A stretch of DNA of 59,385 nt from Acidimicrobiaceae bacterium (GTDB lineage Bacteria > Actinomycetota > Acidimicrobiia > Acidimicrobiales > Aldehydirespiratoraceae), in assembly GCA_009843915.1 (NCBI GenBank), contig VYCM01000011.1, forward strand, positions 1 to 59,385, written 5' to 3'. This document shows positions 45,435 to 54,309 of the stretch, piece by piece (within the stretch, counting starts at the first letter, position 1; every line of letters starts with the position of its first letter). The translations under genes were made by a program, and so were the position numbers. The notes below the pieces were generated by a model that saw only the letters and a program-made list of their open reading frames with translations, made no database searches and was not told the origin of the DNA.

Positions 45435-45856
45435 GATCTCGGGCGCACGCCGGGATCGGTCGCGGGGCATCCGTCGGATGCAGGCCGCTCGACGTCCATC
45501 CGGATCCCAGCGTGGAGCACAGCAGCTCTCGCGGCGAGCAGACAAGAGGGCGTTTGGATCGCTGCGTGTAACCGTACCGACGTCTGAAAGCCGTGGCTAG
45601 CTCCGCATGCCATCAATGTAGTTTAGGGACGAGAAGGATCGCTTCCCGTGGTCGTCTGGCCGTCACCCAGGACATGGTCGTGGTGGCGACACTGGACTGG
45701 ACGTCAGGTGCGACGAAGTGGCCCGGCCGAGGATCAGGAGCCTCCGTGTCGGCCCCGCAGGGCCTCGTGTCCGCTCCAGATGGCCGGTTGGCCTACAGGC
45801 CGCAGCACGGACGAGGTAGCGCCAGCATCGACCACATCCGCTGAGCCGTTGCTAGA
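45435..45856. other. Non-coding region with repeat copy C
   Basis: No credible gene. Repeat copy C lies at 45735-45810, ending 46 bases before the next start. Nothing else is recognised. Confidence 0.4.
45735..45810 (+). repeat. Interspersed ~75-bp repeat, copy C
   Basis: Aligned with copy A almost end to end: GCCTCCGTG, GGCCTCGTGT, CGCTCCAGA, GGCCG and TTGGCCTACAGG blocks, with substitutions between. Confidence 0.65.
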
Positions 45857-46741
45857 GTGGTGGAAAGCAAGTGGAAAAGCTGGTGGGAGAAAGTCACCCC
45901 CTTGCCCCTGTTCCAACTCCCCGAGGCACCAAGGTACCGGCTGCAGCGCGCACCCCTGGTGCAAGCCATCGCGCAGGTCCGATACCCGATCATCGCCAGG
46001 CTTGAGTCGCTGTCGGGCATAGCGCCGCTACAGGACGCGCTCCGGGAGGACTTCCCCTACATGGAGCAGGAGATGGCCCAAGAGGTCTCGCTGGTGGTTG
46101 GACCCGCTGGGCCAGCGGCCGGGGCCAGCGAAGCTTCGATCACCTGGAAACTAACGAACGACTCCGGCACCCAGATCGTGGTCGGTGCTGGCAGCGCTTC
46201 GCTCTCTGCGGGTGCCTCTTACACGACCGTCGAGGCCTTCGCCGCTGACTTCGAGCGCATGTTGAATGCCCTCATATCAGTAGGCGTTCCCCGTTGTGAT
46301 CGACTAGGGGTAAGGTACCTCTCGGTAGCCGAGGATCTTCCAGGAGAGGACCGCTCATGGCGGCGTTGGTTCAAGCCTGAATTGCTCGGGTGGGCAGGTT
46401 CTGAGATCATCGCTGACGGCGTGCTGGAGACTTCAATCAACCAGGTGATGCTGAGGCAGCCACCCACAGGTGATCTATCAGGGCCTCCAGCAGACATCCA
46501 AGCCACCGTGCGCCATGGTGCAGTACCGGGCCAGACTCAAGTACCTAGCATTCCACCGCTTCATATAGCAGTTCCGTCGTATCTGATTGACCTGGACGTA
46601 TATTCGGTCGGACATCAGCGATTTCAGCCAGCGTCGATACTCGAACAGTTTGAGTTGTTTCATCAGCAGATAGACCGGTTCTTCTTCTGGTCATTGACAG
46701 ATGAAGGCGCGAAGCACTTTGGAATGGTCAATGACACCTAA
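45857..46741 (+). CDS. TIGR04255 family protein
   Basis: A 294-residue protein with the start typical of TIGR04255: PLFQLPEAPRYRLQRAPLVQAIAQVRYP, then GIAPLQDALREDFPYMEQE, a central WKLTNDSGTQIVVGAGSASLS strand pair, RCDRLGVRYLSVAEDL, and a C-terminal helical SILEQFELFHQQIDRFFFWSLTDEG. The family is sporadically distributed and has no proven function. GTG start; the stop overlaps the next start by 11 bases, linking it to a helix-turn-helix protein. Confidence 0.82.
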   Translation: MVESKWKSWWEKVTPLPLFQLPEAPRYRLQRAPLVQAIAQVRYPIIARLESLSGIAPLQDALREDFPYMEQEMAQEVSLVVGPAGPAAGASEASITWKLTNDSGTQIVVGAGSASLSAGASYTTVEAFAADFERMLNALISVGVPRCDRLGVRYLSVAEDLPGEDRSWRRWFKPELLGWAGSEIIADGVLETSINQVMLRQPPTGDLSGPPADIQATVRHGAVPGQTQVPSIPPLHIAVPSYLIDLDVYSVGHQRFQPASILEQFELFHQQIDRFFFWSLTDEGAKHFGMVNDT

Positions 46742-47279
46742 CGCGGTATCTACCCTAGTGCCTTCTTGGTCTGGAACTCCCTATCGAGATTCCACAGCGG
46801 ATCGGTTCCTTCAAGAGGAAGCTCCTGATCTTTGGAACATGTGGGTCATAACTCCCACGCGCGTCAGTAGACCAGCACTTCATACACAGATCATCGCCCA
46901 GGCGGTTATGGATTGGACAGGTTGGTCGCAGCGAAGATTGGCTCAGGTGTTGCAGGTATCTCATCCGACAGTTGCAGCACTCGTGCAAGGCAAGTCAGAA
47001 GCGCGGATAGGGGATCTATTCGATCGGCTCAACGAGGTTCACGCGGTTGCGAAGCGAGTGAATCTGCTTGCAGATCAGGATATTTCAGAGACCAACCGTC
47101 TCATGACAAGTCCATCCGATTCCGGAGATATCGCGATGGAACTCCTGTCTCAGCGCCAACCTGCTGAGGCTTATCTTGCTGCACTTGACGTCTTGCATCG
47201 CCATCGCGCTCCGTCCATGATGCAAAGCGTATGGCCGGCAAAGACGGATCAAGCGACGGTCGCTCTGTTTGACGGCTGA
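46731..47279 (+). CDS. Helix-turn-helix protein paired with the TIGR04255 gene
   Basis: About 182 residues. A helix-turn-helix (WTGWSQRRLAQVLQVSHPTVAALVQGKSEARIGDLFDRLNE, residues ~64-105) lies in the middle, with helical flanks and an AYLAALDVLHRHRAP end. ATG 46731 overlaps the previous gene, so expression is coupled. It may regulate the unit or act as an antitoxin-like partner. The 248-residue gene follows 24 bases later. Confidence 0.65.
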   Translation: MTPNAVSTLVPSWSGTPYRDSTADRFLQEEAPDLWNMWVITPTRVSRPALHTQIIAQAVMDWTGWSQRRLAQVLQVSHPTVAALVQGKSEARIGDLFDRLNEVHAVAKRVNLLADQDISETNRLMTSPSDSGDIAMELLSQRQPAEAYLAALDVLHRHRAPSMMQSVWPAKTDQATVALFDG

Positions 47280-47303
47280 TCACTCGCTCGGAGTTGTGGG
47301 GTT

Positions 47304-48050
47304 ATGTCCGACCTCTACACGGATGGATGGCGACAAGGCAGCGTAGTTAGCGGTGAGCTATCTGTTTCGCACTTCGCATTCGTTGATGGTGGTGAACGCC
47401 TCCTCACGCAGTCGTTCTCCCGTTGGATAGTTTGCACTCAGGATTGCGATCTGCATAATGCGAACGTTGATTTCGAGGATCCGCTAATCGAACTAAGGCC
47501 AGTCTTGCCCGAGGATCGTCCTATGGATTGGGGGATTAAGGGCCGCTACTTCAAGATAACGGACGATTCCTGGATTGATGCTAACGCTCCCCGCTGCCTA
47601 GTGACTCCGGCACTCCTGAACATGATGGCTTCACGCCGTGAGGAAGTATTGGATGAGAAGCGGCGAAGATACTTCAAGGCTTGGCTTGGACGCCGATATG
47701 ACCGGCCAGCAGTGCCGGAGCCGCTTGTCCCTTTGGCTAGAGAGATCGCAGCCAAGTGTTCAGACCGACGTGGGCGAGATGTCAGCGACAAAGTGCACGA
47801 TGTCCTTATGCAATTCAATGATGACACAAGTCCAGTGCGAGTCATCCTCTTTGGAGTGGTCTACGAGAGCGACGACATAGATGAAGTACGGGTCTGGCTC
47901 TCCGATGTGGGAACTCAGATTGACACAGAACTCGGTGTCCTGTTCGACGTGCGGGTCGCGACTCGTGCAAACACGCCGCTAGGGCTTGTAGAAGACAGCT
48001 ATTCGGCCGACTTGAGTCAACTGACGTGGAGCCGTCGCAAACCAACCTGA
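47304..48050 (+). CDS. Unknown protein following the TIGR04255/HTH pair
   Basis: A 248-residue protein containing SRWIVCTQDCDLHNANVDFEDPLIELRP, which resembles a recurring TQDCDL motif in phage- and island-borne proteins, then a long helical region with WLGRRYDRPAVPEPLVPLAREIA and an end with RVILFGVVYESDD. No enzyme class is recognised. It is probably the third component of the same unit. Confidence 0.6.
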   Translation: MSDLYTDGWRQGSVVSGELSVSHFAFVDGGERLLTQSFSRWIVCTQDCDLHNANVDFEDPLIELRPVLPEDRPMDWGIKGRYFKITDDSWIDANAPRCLVTPALLNMMASRREEVLDEKRRRYFKAWLGRRYDRPAVPEPLVPLAREIAAKCSDRRGRDVSDKVHDVLMQFNDDTSPVRVILFGVVYESDDIDEVRVWLSDVGTQIDTELGVLFDVRVATRANTPLGLVEDSYSADLSQLTWSRRKPT

Positions 48051-48240
48051 ATAGACTCGGACGGTGTGGAGGCCAAGCTGTGGTGCAGATGGCGCGTAGT
48101 GCTCGGCTCTGACGAGGCTTCGGCTGTGGCCTGTTGACTAGGATCAGGTTGCGCCGCGCCGTCACACCGGCGTACTAGCTTCCTGACGACGGCACGCTAC
48201 AGACATCCAAGCGGCAGACGTCAACTAGTAGTAGTCCGGC

Positions 48241-48936
48241 TCATACATCTGCACGGAAGGTCTCATGCTTGACTGGCCATCTCTCGCCACGCACACCTGT
48301 GATTATCCAATCTCCTCGCTCCGCTGTGGTCGGCCCTTCTAGGGTCATTACAGTTTGTCTTTCCTTGGCCCGCTGGGCATCCATCTGGACAGGCTTCTTG
48401 CTGAACCTATCCCCATCCACATAATCGTAAGTCTCACGAAAAATCTCATCATCGCAAGGATATTGCTCGCCTTCTATTCCGGTGATGATCCAATCACCTG
48501 TTTTGGCGTGTAGATCCCCCGCAGCGTTGAGGATAACACAGTCTCTGTCCACTTGATAGGCTGAAATCTCAACAGGTATTTTGCGGAAAGTTCCATCGAC
48601 ATAGTCTGCATACGGATCTTCTGGATAATCGTATCTGCCACCGAACCTCTCATAATATGCATCCAAAATAGATGTATCCTTAATCTCTGCTTCGCGCTCA
48701 GCTATCAACGTATCAAAGATTTCATAGTGCTCGTCCCAACTATAGTAATGATCCATCGGACCCAGAATGGGAGCTGGACCCGGGCTTAGCTGTTCGTGTC
48801 TGCCGCAATCTGGATACTGATGGTGTGTGGTATGTGGTATCACAGAGACTCTGCGCCTGCACTGTGTGCCCCTGGCCGTATCGCGCTTGCACTGAACAGT
48901 GATCCTCTGCTGTCGTTTTCTCCCAAATAGTGGCAT
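48241..48936 (-). CDS. PGDYG-domain protein with two tandem repeats
   Basis: A 231-residue protein. An N-terminal Cys/His-rich stretch (TVQCKRDTARGTQCRRR, residues ~12-45) is followed by acidic linkers and two copies of a domain: KIPVEISAYQ...GDWIITGIEGEQYPCDDEIFRETYD and KKPVQMDAQ...GDWIITGVRGERWPVKHETF. GDWIITG matches the PGDYG-type family found in phages and islands. GGGGAAG precedes the ATG. Function unknown. A/T-rich, mobile in style. Confidence 0.65.
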   Translation of the reverse strand: MPLFGRKRQQRITVQCKRDTARGTQCRRRVSVIPHTTHHQYPDCGRHEQLSPGPAPILGPMDHYYSWDEHYEIFDTLIAEREAEIKDTSILDAYYERFGGRYDYPEDPYADYVDGTFRKIPVEISAYQVDRDCVILNAAGDLHAKTGDWIITGIEGEQYPCDDEIFRETYDYVDGDRFSKKPVQMDAQRAKERQTVMTLEGPTTAERGDWIITGVRGERWPVKHETFRADV

Positions 48937-49084
48937 ATGAATCTTCCCCTATTACAATATACCATACTTCGGGAATAGATGGTGGATACGCAAGAACGCC
49001 ACGCAGGTACAGTGTGTCCTACGGAGACCCAATTCTTCTGAAACAGTACTAGGGCGATGATCTCGGGCGCGGCCTACTCGTTAC

Positions 49085-49459
49085 TTATCGATTAACTCTC
49101 TCTATCTGGACTGTCTCTTTCTCAGGGTACGGAAAGTTGATGAGGAGCCCTTCACTGAATCCGGCAGTGTTGAGATAGGCATGCAGTTGACCCCGATGGG
49201 TGTCTGAAATGTTCCTTGCAGCCTTTAGTTCCAAGATCAGATCTCCGACACGAAAGTCAAGCGACTGATCCCCCACATGCTCGCCCTTGTAAATGATTTC
49301 CTCTGTGGGCTGACGCTGATATGGGATCCCAGCTTGACGAAGCTCATACGCCAGCGCGTGCTCATAGACCGATTCGTTGTATCCGCCACCTAGCTCTTTG
49401 TATACCTCCTGTGCTAGTTCATTGAGCTGTTGGATGAACTGAGCTTTGTCGCTGGACAT
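49085..49459 (-). CDS. GxxExxY family protein (TIGR04256)
   Basis: A 124-residue protein with LGGGYNESVYEHALAYELRQAGIPY (the name motif G-x2-E-x2-Y), a central DFRVGDLILELKAARNIS that resembles a nuclease-like beta-sheet with E-x-K, and a C-terminal HAYLNTAGFSEGLLINFP. ATG 49459 is preferred over 49486 because GAAAGGAC stands 9 bases before it. Found widely in environmental bacteria, often near mobile elements; function unproven. Confidence 0.8.
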   Translation of the reverse strand: MSSDKAQFIQQLNELAQEVYKELGGGYNESVYEHALAYELRQAGIPYQRQPTEEIIYKGEHVGDQSLDFRVGDLILELKAARNISDTHRGQLHAYLNTAGFSEGLLINFPYPEKETVQIERVNR

Positions 49460-49791
49460 ATGACTGTGTCCTTTCTGCGTGGCCACTATTGTCGGATCGG
49501 GCGCAAGCTCTCACCCTACATGGGGAGTGGGTCGAGTAGGGACGCCGCAACGAGGACTGGGCTGCGACCTGCTGATAAGACACTGCCGCCGTCGTAGATG
49601 GAGGCAGCAGACTCTTCGTGGCATGTGTGCCTTACTCAGGTGAGCGATTTGGACTGGGGCCCTAGCCCCGCTAGTGGCCTCGCAGTACGCCGTAGTCCAT
49701 TCGTGTGCTCTCAGCGCGACTATTGGTGCCTCGTGGTGTGCTTGTCGCCTCAGATCCGGACGCGGAGTCGGACCGCTATACGAGCGGACAT
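49460..49791. other. Non-coding stretch between GxxExxY and the 172-residue gene
   Basis: No convincing gene, hairpin or repeat was recognised here. Confidence 0.4.
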
Positions 49792-50310
49792 TCAGTCCGT
49801 AGAGCCGGGCATATCCAGGTCGGGGATGCCGTGCACCCGAATGTCCTCGATGCTCGGAGGATCGAACCAGACGTCGTGGTAGGCGCAGGCTTCGGGCGCG
49901 ATGCGCCGGATGTGGTCGTCGTACGGGTCGTCTTCGACGGGCCGCGAGTCGAGGTAGATGGCCTTAGCGCTGCGGTGCTCCCACACCCAATCTGGCACCG
50001 GATGGCCGTCGCGGTCGCACAGCGCGTGGACGACGGCCGCGATGCGGGGCAGGTCTCGCCTGCGGGGAGTGAACCGGTGGTGCCAGCGCCGCCGCTTCGG
50101 AGGGTCCACGATCATGGCTTCGCGCAGCGAAGGGAAGCACGCCCAGTCCTTGGCTAGCTGGATCAGCACGGTCATGCGTCCACGTCCGTCCCACCTGCAC
50201 ATCAACCGAGGGGCCTCGGCAGCGGTGAATCCAGGCTCCGGCGGCGGTGGTCGCAGCGCCGAGCCGGGATCCGGTTGCGATGGGCTACCCATCTCGGGCC
50301 TCGTCAGCAC
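49792..50310 (-). CDS. Unknown Arg/Trp-rich protein
   Basis: Up to 172 residues. MTVLIQLAKDWACFPSLREAMIVDPPKRRRWHHRFTPRRRDLPRI begins the conserved-looking part, followed by PDWVWEHRSAKAIYLDSRPVEDDPYDDHIRRIAPEACAYHDVWFD. Start may be 50310 or the ATG at 50175. No family recognised; the composition and even codon use make a real gene likely. Confidence 0.5.
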   Translation of the reverse strand: MLTRPEMGSPSQPDPGSALRPPPPEPGFTAAEAPRLMCRWDGRGRMTVLIQLAKDWACFPSLREAMIVDPPKRRRWHHRFTPRRRDLPRIAAVVHALCDRDGHPVPDWVWEHRSAKAIYLDSRPVEDDPYDDHIRRIAPEACAYHDVWFDPPSIEDIRVHGIPDLDMPGSTD

Positions 50311-50853
50311 GCCTCACCATCTTCGCTCCCCGCAGGAACCTACCTGCTGATTGTTCTAGGGGTCGTCGGCGGCTGCGTGGGCGAGTTGTGGCTCGCTAGC
50401 GGTCGAAGATCGCGTGGTGGTACCCGCCGCTCGTCCCTGCCCCGGGAGCGGCCACGCGGCTACCGGGAGCCGGTGCATTGCTCGGCTGCCCGGCGATCCA
50501 ATAGCCAGCGATGCGCACGGATTGGCGAGATCCCGGTACTCCGCAGGGCAACCGCTGTTAGTGCCATCCGCAGCGTGCTCTCAGCGCCGCAGCCGCTACC
50601 TGGCGCGCAACTTCGAGGATTCTCTGGAGGCCCGCAGACCAAGGTGCCGGGGACGAACCGAGGGCCACCCGCTCCGCTCGGGATATTGGGTCTGACATGG
50701 GGATTCGTGCACTCGTAGGCGCTGAGACGCGGGTCGCTGGGCAGCAAGAGGTTGCCGCCCGGTTGGTGCGCTGCATTCCCTTCGGGTTGGCGCAGGAGCG
50801 GTCTCGCGGTGAGGCCGTCCGGTGCCGATGCAAGCCAGAGAGAACCCCACGCC
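50311..50853. other. Leader region upstream of paralogue 2
   Basis: From about 50575 to 50705 it resembles 40280-40430 (GCGCAACTTCG, CTGGAGGCCCG and GGGTCTGAC blocks). No gene is credible. The conservation suggests a regulatory leader that moved together with the coding part. Confidence 0.45.
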
Positions 50854-51918
50854 ATGACAATCCAAGAAGAAATCCAGGCGCAATGCAGCTTCACCAGAGA
50901 GGTGGATTGGTGCGACCTGCTGGCTCGCGCCGACGCCTGTGTCAGACAACCTGGCCTTAGCGCGCGCGAACTCGACATCCGCGAATTCGAGCGCTGCAAC
51001 CTCTATCGGGTTTGGCGCAACCTCGGCAGCCCAGCGAGCAGAGTCCGATGGCCCAGTGACATCACGCTGGCCGATGTCCGGCTCCGCGACCACCACTCCA
51101 CTCCCTCCTTGAGAGTCAACGCAGCGAACACCCCGAACGAGGTCGCCATGGTCTGGCAGGCGTGCTACGTGCCAGTCAACTCGCGCGCTCACCTGACTCA
51201 GCAGACACAGTGGCTGCCCTTGCTGCACGAGCTGGTCCAGAGGCAAATGGAGAATCCTGGGGCCAGAGCCAGATTCGTCTTGGCTAGCGACGACGACGCC
51301 AACCCGCAGTTCTGGCTGGAGCTGAACCAGTCCGGGATCAAGAAGCTGGCGAGAACCTGGATTCGGCATCAAATGGTCATCACTCGTACCCGCATCGTGC
51401 GATGCCATGAGGTGCGTGAGGGCGCGACTCTGGAGATGATCTGCGCTACGTGGGCGTCGACGTGTGCTCGTCGCCCCAGATCTCCGTTTCCAGTCGCATT
51501 TCCAGGCGCGCGATGGTCGGCAGCGTCGGCCACGTGTGGCCGTGCAGCAGATTGGCGAGCACCTTGGTCGACAGCCCGGTCTTTCGGCTCGTCTCGCGTA
51601 GCCCCCATCGGTTCGACTCCATGGCCTCGTGTAGCCGGAGCGCGGCACCACGTGCCAGATGAGCCTCGGGCGGCGCGACGACCGCCAGCTCGCAGTGCGG
51701 CCACCCGCCGGACTCGACGTAGAGGCTGGGCCTCGATTCGAGTCCGGTGCGCCGTCCCATGCGCCCAAAACCTAGCTGCGCGCATCTTCGGGCAGCTACA
51801 GAATTTCAATGGTTTATCTGTATTTAAAAGTTGCAAGGTGTCATACCGATCCGGTAGTGTGGCTATAAGGCCACAAGAGTGTGTGAAGCCAGCCAGAAGC
51901 GTGAAGAAGCTCCTATGA
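50854..51918 (+). CDS. Unknown protein, paralogue 2, with an unusual C-terminal extension
   Basis: Residues 1-170 match paralogue 1 at 40554-41120 (see shared blocks there). After SGIKKLART the frame continues for ~180 residues that are Arg/Ala/Ser-rich and run antisense to the HTH gene at 51446-51760, so they are probably not native protein; the original stop may have been lost by insertion or deletion. The stop overlaps the start of the integrase-like gene (ATGA). The start is ATG 50854 after GAGAGAACC. Confidence 0.55.
   Translation: MTIQEEIQAQCSFTREVDWCDLLARADACVRQPGLSARELDIREFERCNLYRVWRNLGSPASRVRWPSDITLADVRLRDHHSTPSLRVNAANTPNEVAMVWQACYVPVNSRAHLTQQTQWLPLLHELVQRQMENPGARARFVLASDDDANPQFWLELNQSGIKKLARTWIRHQMVITRTRIVRCHEVREGATLEMICATWASTCARRPRSPFPVAFPGARWSAASATCGRAADWRAPWSTARSFGSSRVAPIGSTPWPRVAGARHHVPDEPRAARRPPARSAATRRTRRRGWASIRVRCAVPCAQNLAARIFGQLQNFNGLSVFKSCKVSYRSGSVAIRPQECVKPARSVKKLL
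51446..51760 (-). CDS. Small XRE-type helix-turn-helix protein
   Basis: A 104-residue protein. LARGAALRLHEAMESNRWGLRETSRKTGLSTKVLANLLHGHTWPTLPTIARLEMRLE (residues ~35-95) is a full XRE helix-turn-helix. A short N-terminal part precedes it. It reads opposite to the frame of paralogue 2. Perhaps a regulator or antitoxin-like orphan. Confidence 0.65.
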   Translation of the reverse strand: MGRRTGLESRPSLYVESGGWPHCELAVVAPPEAHLARGAALRLHEAMESNRWGLRETSRKTGLSTKVLANLLHGHTWPTLPTIARLEMRLETEIWGDEHTSTPT

Positions 51919-52934
51919 GTGCCCAGAACCCGCAAGGCCAACCAGCCGACGTTGGCAACCCCGTCGAATGGGTTGCCAACGGTGATGCTGACGCGATCCG
52001 CGCCGCGTTCGAGGCGCTGCCTGCAGAAATCGCGGCGCTCATCGAGTCTTACATGCCCAACGTGAGCGCAGAGGACGCAGCGCTGCTGGATGAGGTGATG
52101 CCCACCGTGCGGGTCTGTGTCGCCGTAGCGAAGCCGCGGACCACACATCTGACGAAGCAATACCTATGGGCGACCTCTCGGCTGGGGTTGTGGTGGTACA
52201 AGAAGCGGAGAAGCCTGGACGTGGCGATGCTGAGCCAGCACAACGTCGAGCATTTCGTGTCGCACGTGACCAAGGACAAGGATCCGGGCTGGCGTCTCAC
52301 CGCGCGCTCGGCGCTGCAGAGTGTCGGACGAAGAGTGAACCCAACTGCGTGGCCGTTGAAGCCCGCCAAGGTGAGTGCTCGCGATGTGGCGCCGCCGTAT
52401 TCGCCCAGCGAAGAGGCGATGTTCGCGCACGCTGCGCTGCTGCCTGGGAGACGGAACAGGATAGCTCGGATATGGGTTGTGGTCGCGAGCCTCGGTGCGG
52501 GCATGAGCTGTAGCGAGATATCAGCCGCGACGACCGATGATCTAGTGGAACGCGACGACGGCCGCATCGTTGTGGCGGTGCGCGGTGTCAACGCTCGCAG
52601 CGTTCCGATCAGGGCTGCCTACACGGATATGGCACGAGAGGCCATTGCAGGCGCTCATGGCAACAGGTTCTTTCGCGGGACCAGCAAGAAGGCAGCCGCC
52701 ATTACTGCCGGACGGCTACCCGATGATCCGTATAGGTGCGGCAACTCTGAGGTGCTGGTGCTGCGCAGGGCTCGGAACACCTGGCTCGTCGCCCACATCG
52801 CAGCGAACACGGCACTGGTACCGCTGCGGGCTGTTGCGGGGCCGGTCTCAGTCAAGACGCTGAACAATCTCATCGCGCATGTGCGCGCCGAAATCGATCC
52901 CGAAGAAGCCATCGAAGAGGCGCTACGGGCATGA
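51915..52934 (+). CDS. Tyrosine-recombinase-like protein lacking clear catalytic residues
   Basis: A 339-residue protein. The N-terminal part has a SAM-like core-binding segment (KQYLWATSRLGLWWYKKRRSLDVAMLSQHNVEHFVSHV) and the C-terminal part follows the catalytic-domain layout (IARIWVVVASLGAGMSCSEISAATTDDLVERDDGRIVVAVRG). The usual Arg in the TGxRxSE loop reads GMSCSE, and no HxxR or Tyr site is evident, so strand-cleavage activity is doubtful. It overlaps the transposase gene by ATGA, so the pair is a unit. ATG 51915 chosen; the frame is open from 51879. Confidence 0.6.
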   Translation: MSAQNPQGQPADVGNPVEWVANGDADAIRAAFEALPAEIAALIESYMPNVSAEDAALLDEVMPTVRVCVAVAKPRTTHLTKQYLWATSRLGLWWYKKRRSLDVAMLSQHNVEHFVSHVTKDKDPGWRLTARSALQSVGRRVNPTAWPLKPAKVSARDVAPPYSPSEEAMFAHAALLPGRRNRIARIWVVVASLGAGMSCSEISAATTDDLVERDDGRIVVAVRGVNARSVPIRAAYTDMAREAIAGAHGNRFFRGTSKKAAAITAGRLPDDPYRCGNSEVLVLRRARNTWLVAHIAANTALVPLRAVAGPVSVKTLNNLIAHVRAEIDPEEAIEEALRA

Positions 52935-54231
52935 ATCGCCGCGTCCAGCACCGACGCGAGAAGCGTTTTGCCGACAAAGGCAGGGTCGACCCTCTGCTGT
53001 ATGGCCACATCGATGCCCAGCGGCAGCTGCCCGAGGACCACCCGAACCGCGATGACGGCCAGTTGTCGTCATCGCGGGGGAAGGAAATGGAGCTGCTCCA
53101 GTTCGTGCGCCGCAGCAAGGCCGCAGAGTTGATACAGCTCAGGCTCAACAGCCTCATCGACTCTGACGACGACAACCGTCTGGTTGGGCCTCGGCCCGGC
53201 CCCGAGTCGATGGTCACCACCGAGATGATGCTGCTCGCGACGCTGCTCGCCGCCCACATCAACAAGTCCTACAGGCGCACTGACCTGTCCAGGGTGCTGC
53301 TCGGGTTGCATCCCGATGTCGCGTTGGAGGTGGGCCTCATCGACGCCGATAACAACCTAGTGGTGCCGGGGTACAAGGTGCTGGCCTGGCAGCTCCGGCG
53401 CATGGAACGGGTGCTGCGCGAAGGCTGGACATACCAGGCCGACGACGACGAAGAGATCACCTTGTACAACCTGCAGTGGCTCATCAACCGCCTCATCAAG
53501 CACAGCATCCCCAGCAGCGAGCTGAAGAAGATCACCAACGTCACCGTGGACGATACCGATATCAAGGCATGGGGTGAGTGGAACAGGAACGCCAGCGACA
53601 AGGACGCAGCCAAAGACCCCATAGTGAAATTCCTCAAGGAATCAGTCGACCACCAGAGAGCGGAACCGACCGCCCGCACCATCCGCAAGAACGCCGAGAA
53701 AGCAGCCAGCAAGGGCCTGGAGATCGGACCCGACGGGCGTGTCATCTACGGCACCGACATAGACGCTCGCGCTGGTTGGAAGAGCAGCAACTCAGACGGT
53801 CCGGCCGGACCATTTGTCGGATACGTGGGCCGCATCGCGGTAGCCAGCTCGACAGTCAACTACTTCGGTGATCCTGACCCCTACCCCGATCCCGCCTCCG
53901 GTCTCACGAAGTCCATTCTCGACCCGGTCACGGCGTACATCACGGCTCTGCTGGTGGACCCAGCCGGGGTCAATCCCGGACCGGCGGGAGTGCTGCTCGT
54001 GGAGCACTCCCGCGAGATCGCGCCCAATATCACCGACGTCACCGCAGACCGGGGCTTCACGATGAAGAGGGACTTCCTGCGCCTCCTCCACGAGCAGAAT
54101 CTCAACGTGTTCATGGACCAGCCCAAGACCGTCATCACGAAGCCCACGACTGTGAAGCTCGGCAAGCAGGAGCACGTAGTCAATGTGCACTGCGGCACCA
54201 TCCTGCCTCTATGGACCCCCACCGAGTGGCT
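52931..54231 (+). pseudogene. DDE transposase, N-terminal part (split by IS1595-family element)
   Basis: The frame gives 434 residues before the insertion. It has a long helical N-terminus and the DDE core: TVDDTDIKAWG (D207-D210), RAGWKSS, FVGYVGRIAV and the second Asp in VTADRGF (D373). It resembles large DDE transposases of the IS1182-like style. The coding frame ends at 54231, where the 8-bp target duplication of the inserted element begins its second half; its 3' half, including the catalytic Glu, lies at 57330-57924. Excision would give 631 residues in one frame. Confidence 0.75.
54224..54231. repeat. Target site duplication, left copy
   Basis: GAGTGGCT immediately before the left inverted end; identical to 57322-57329. 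Confidence 0.85.
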
Positions 54232-54254
54232 GGTGACTACTTACGTGTTTAGCC
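54232..54254 (+). repeat. Left terminal inverted repeat of the IS1595-family element
   Basis: Starts GGTGACTACTTACGTG and ends TTTAGCC; pairs with 57299-57321 with one mismatch. Confidence 0.85.
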
Positions 54255-54309
54255 AAATGGCAGGTCAGGCCGGGGATTGATGTCACACCCCCTCGGTACT
54301 GTAGTGGCT

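Noticed and set aside
40211-45810. Repeats A-C as integron attC sites or CRISPR repeats
   Set aside because: No integron integrase, no inverted attC core and no regular spacing; only three diverged copies.
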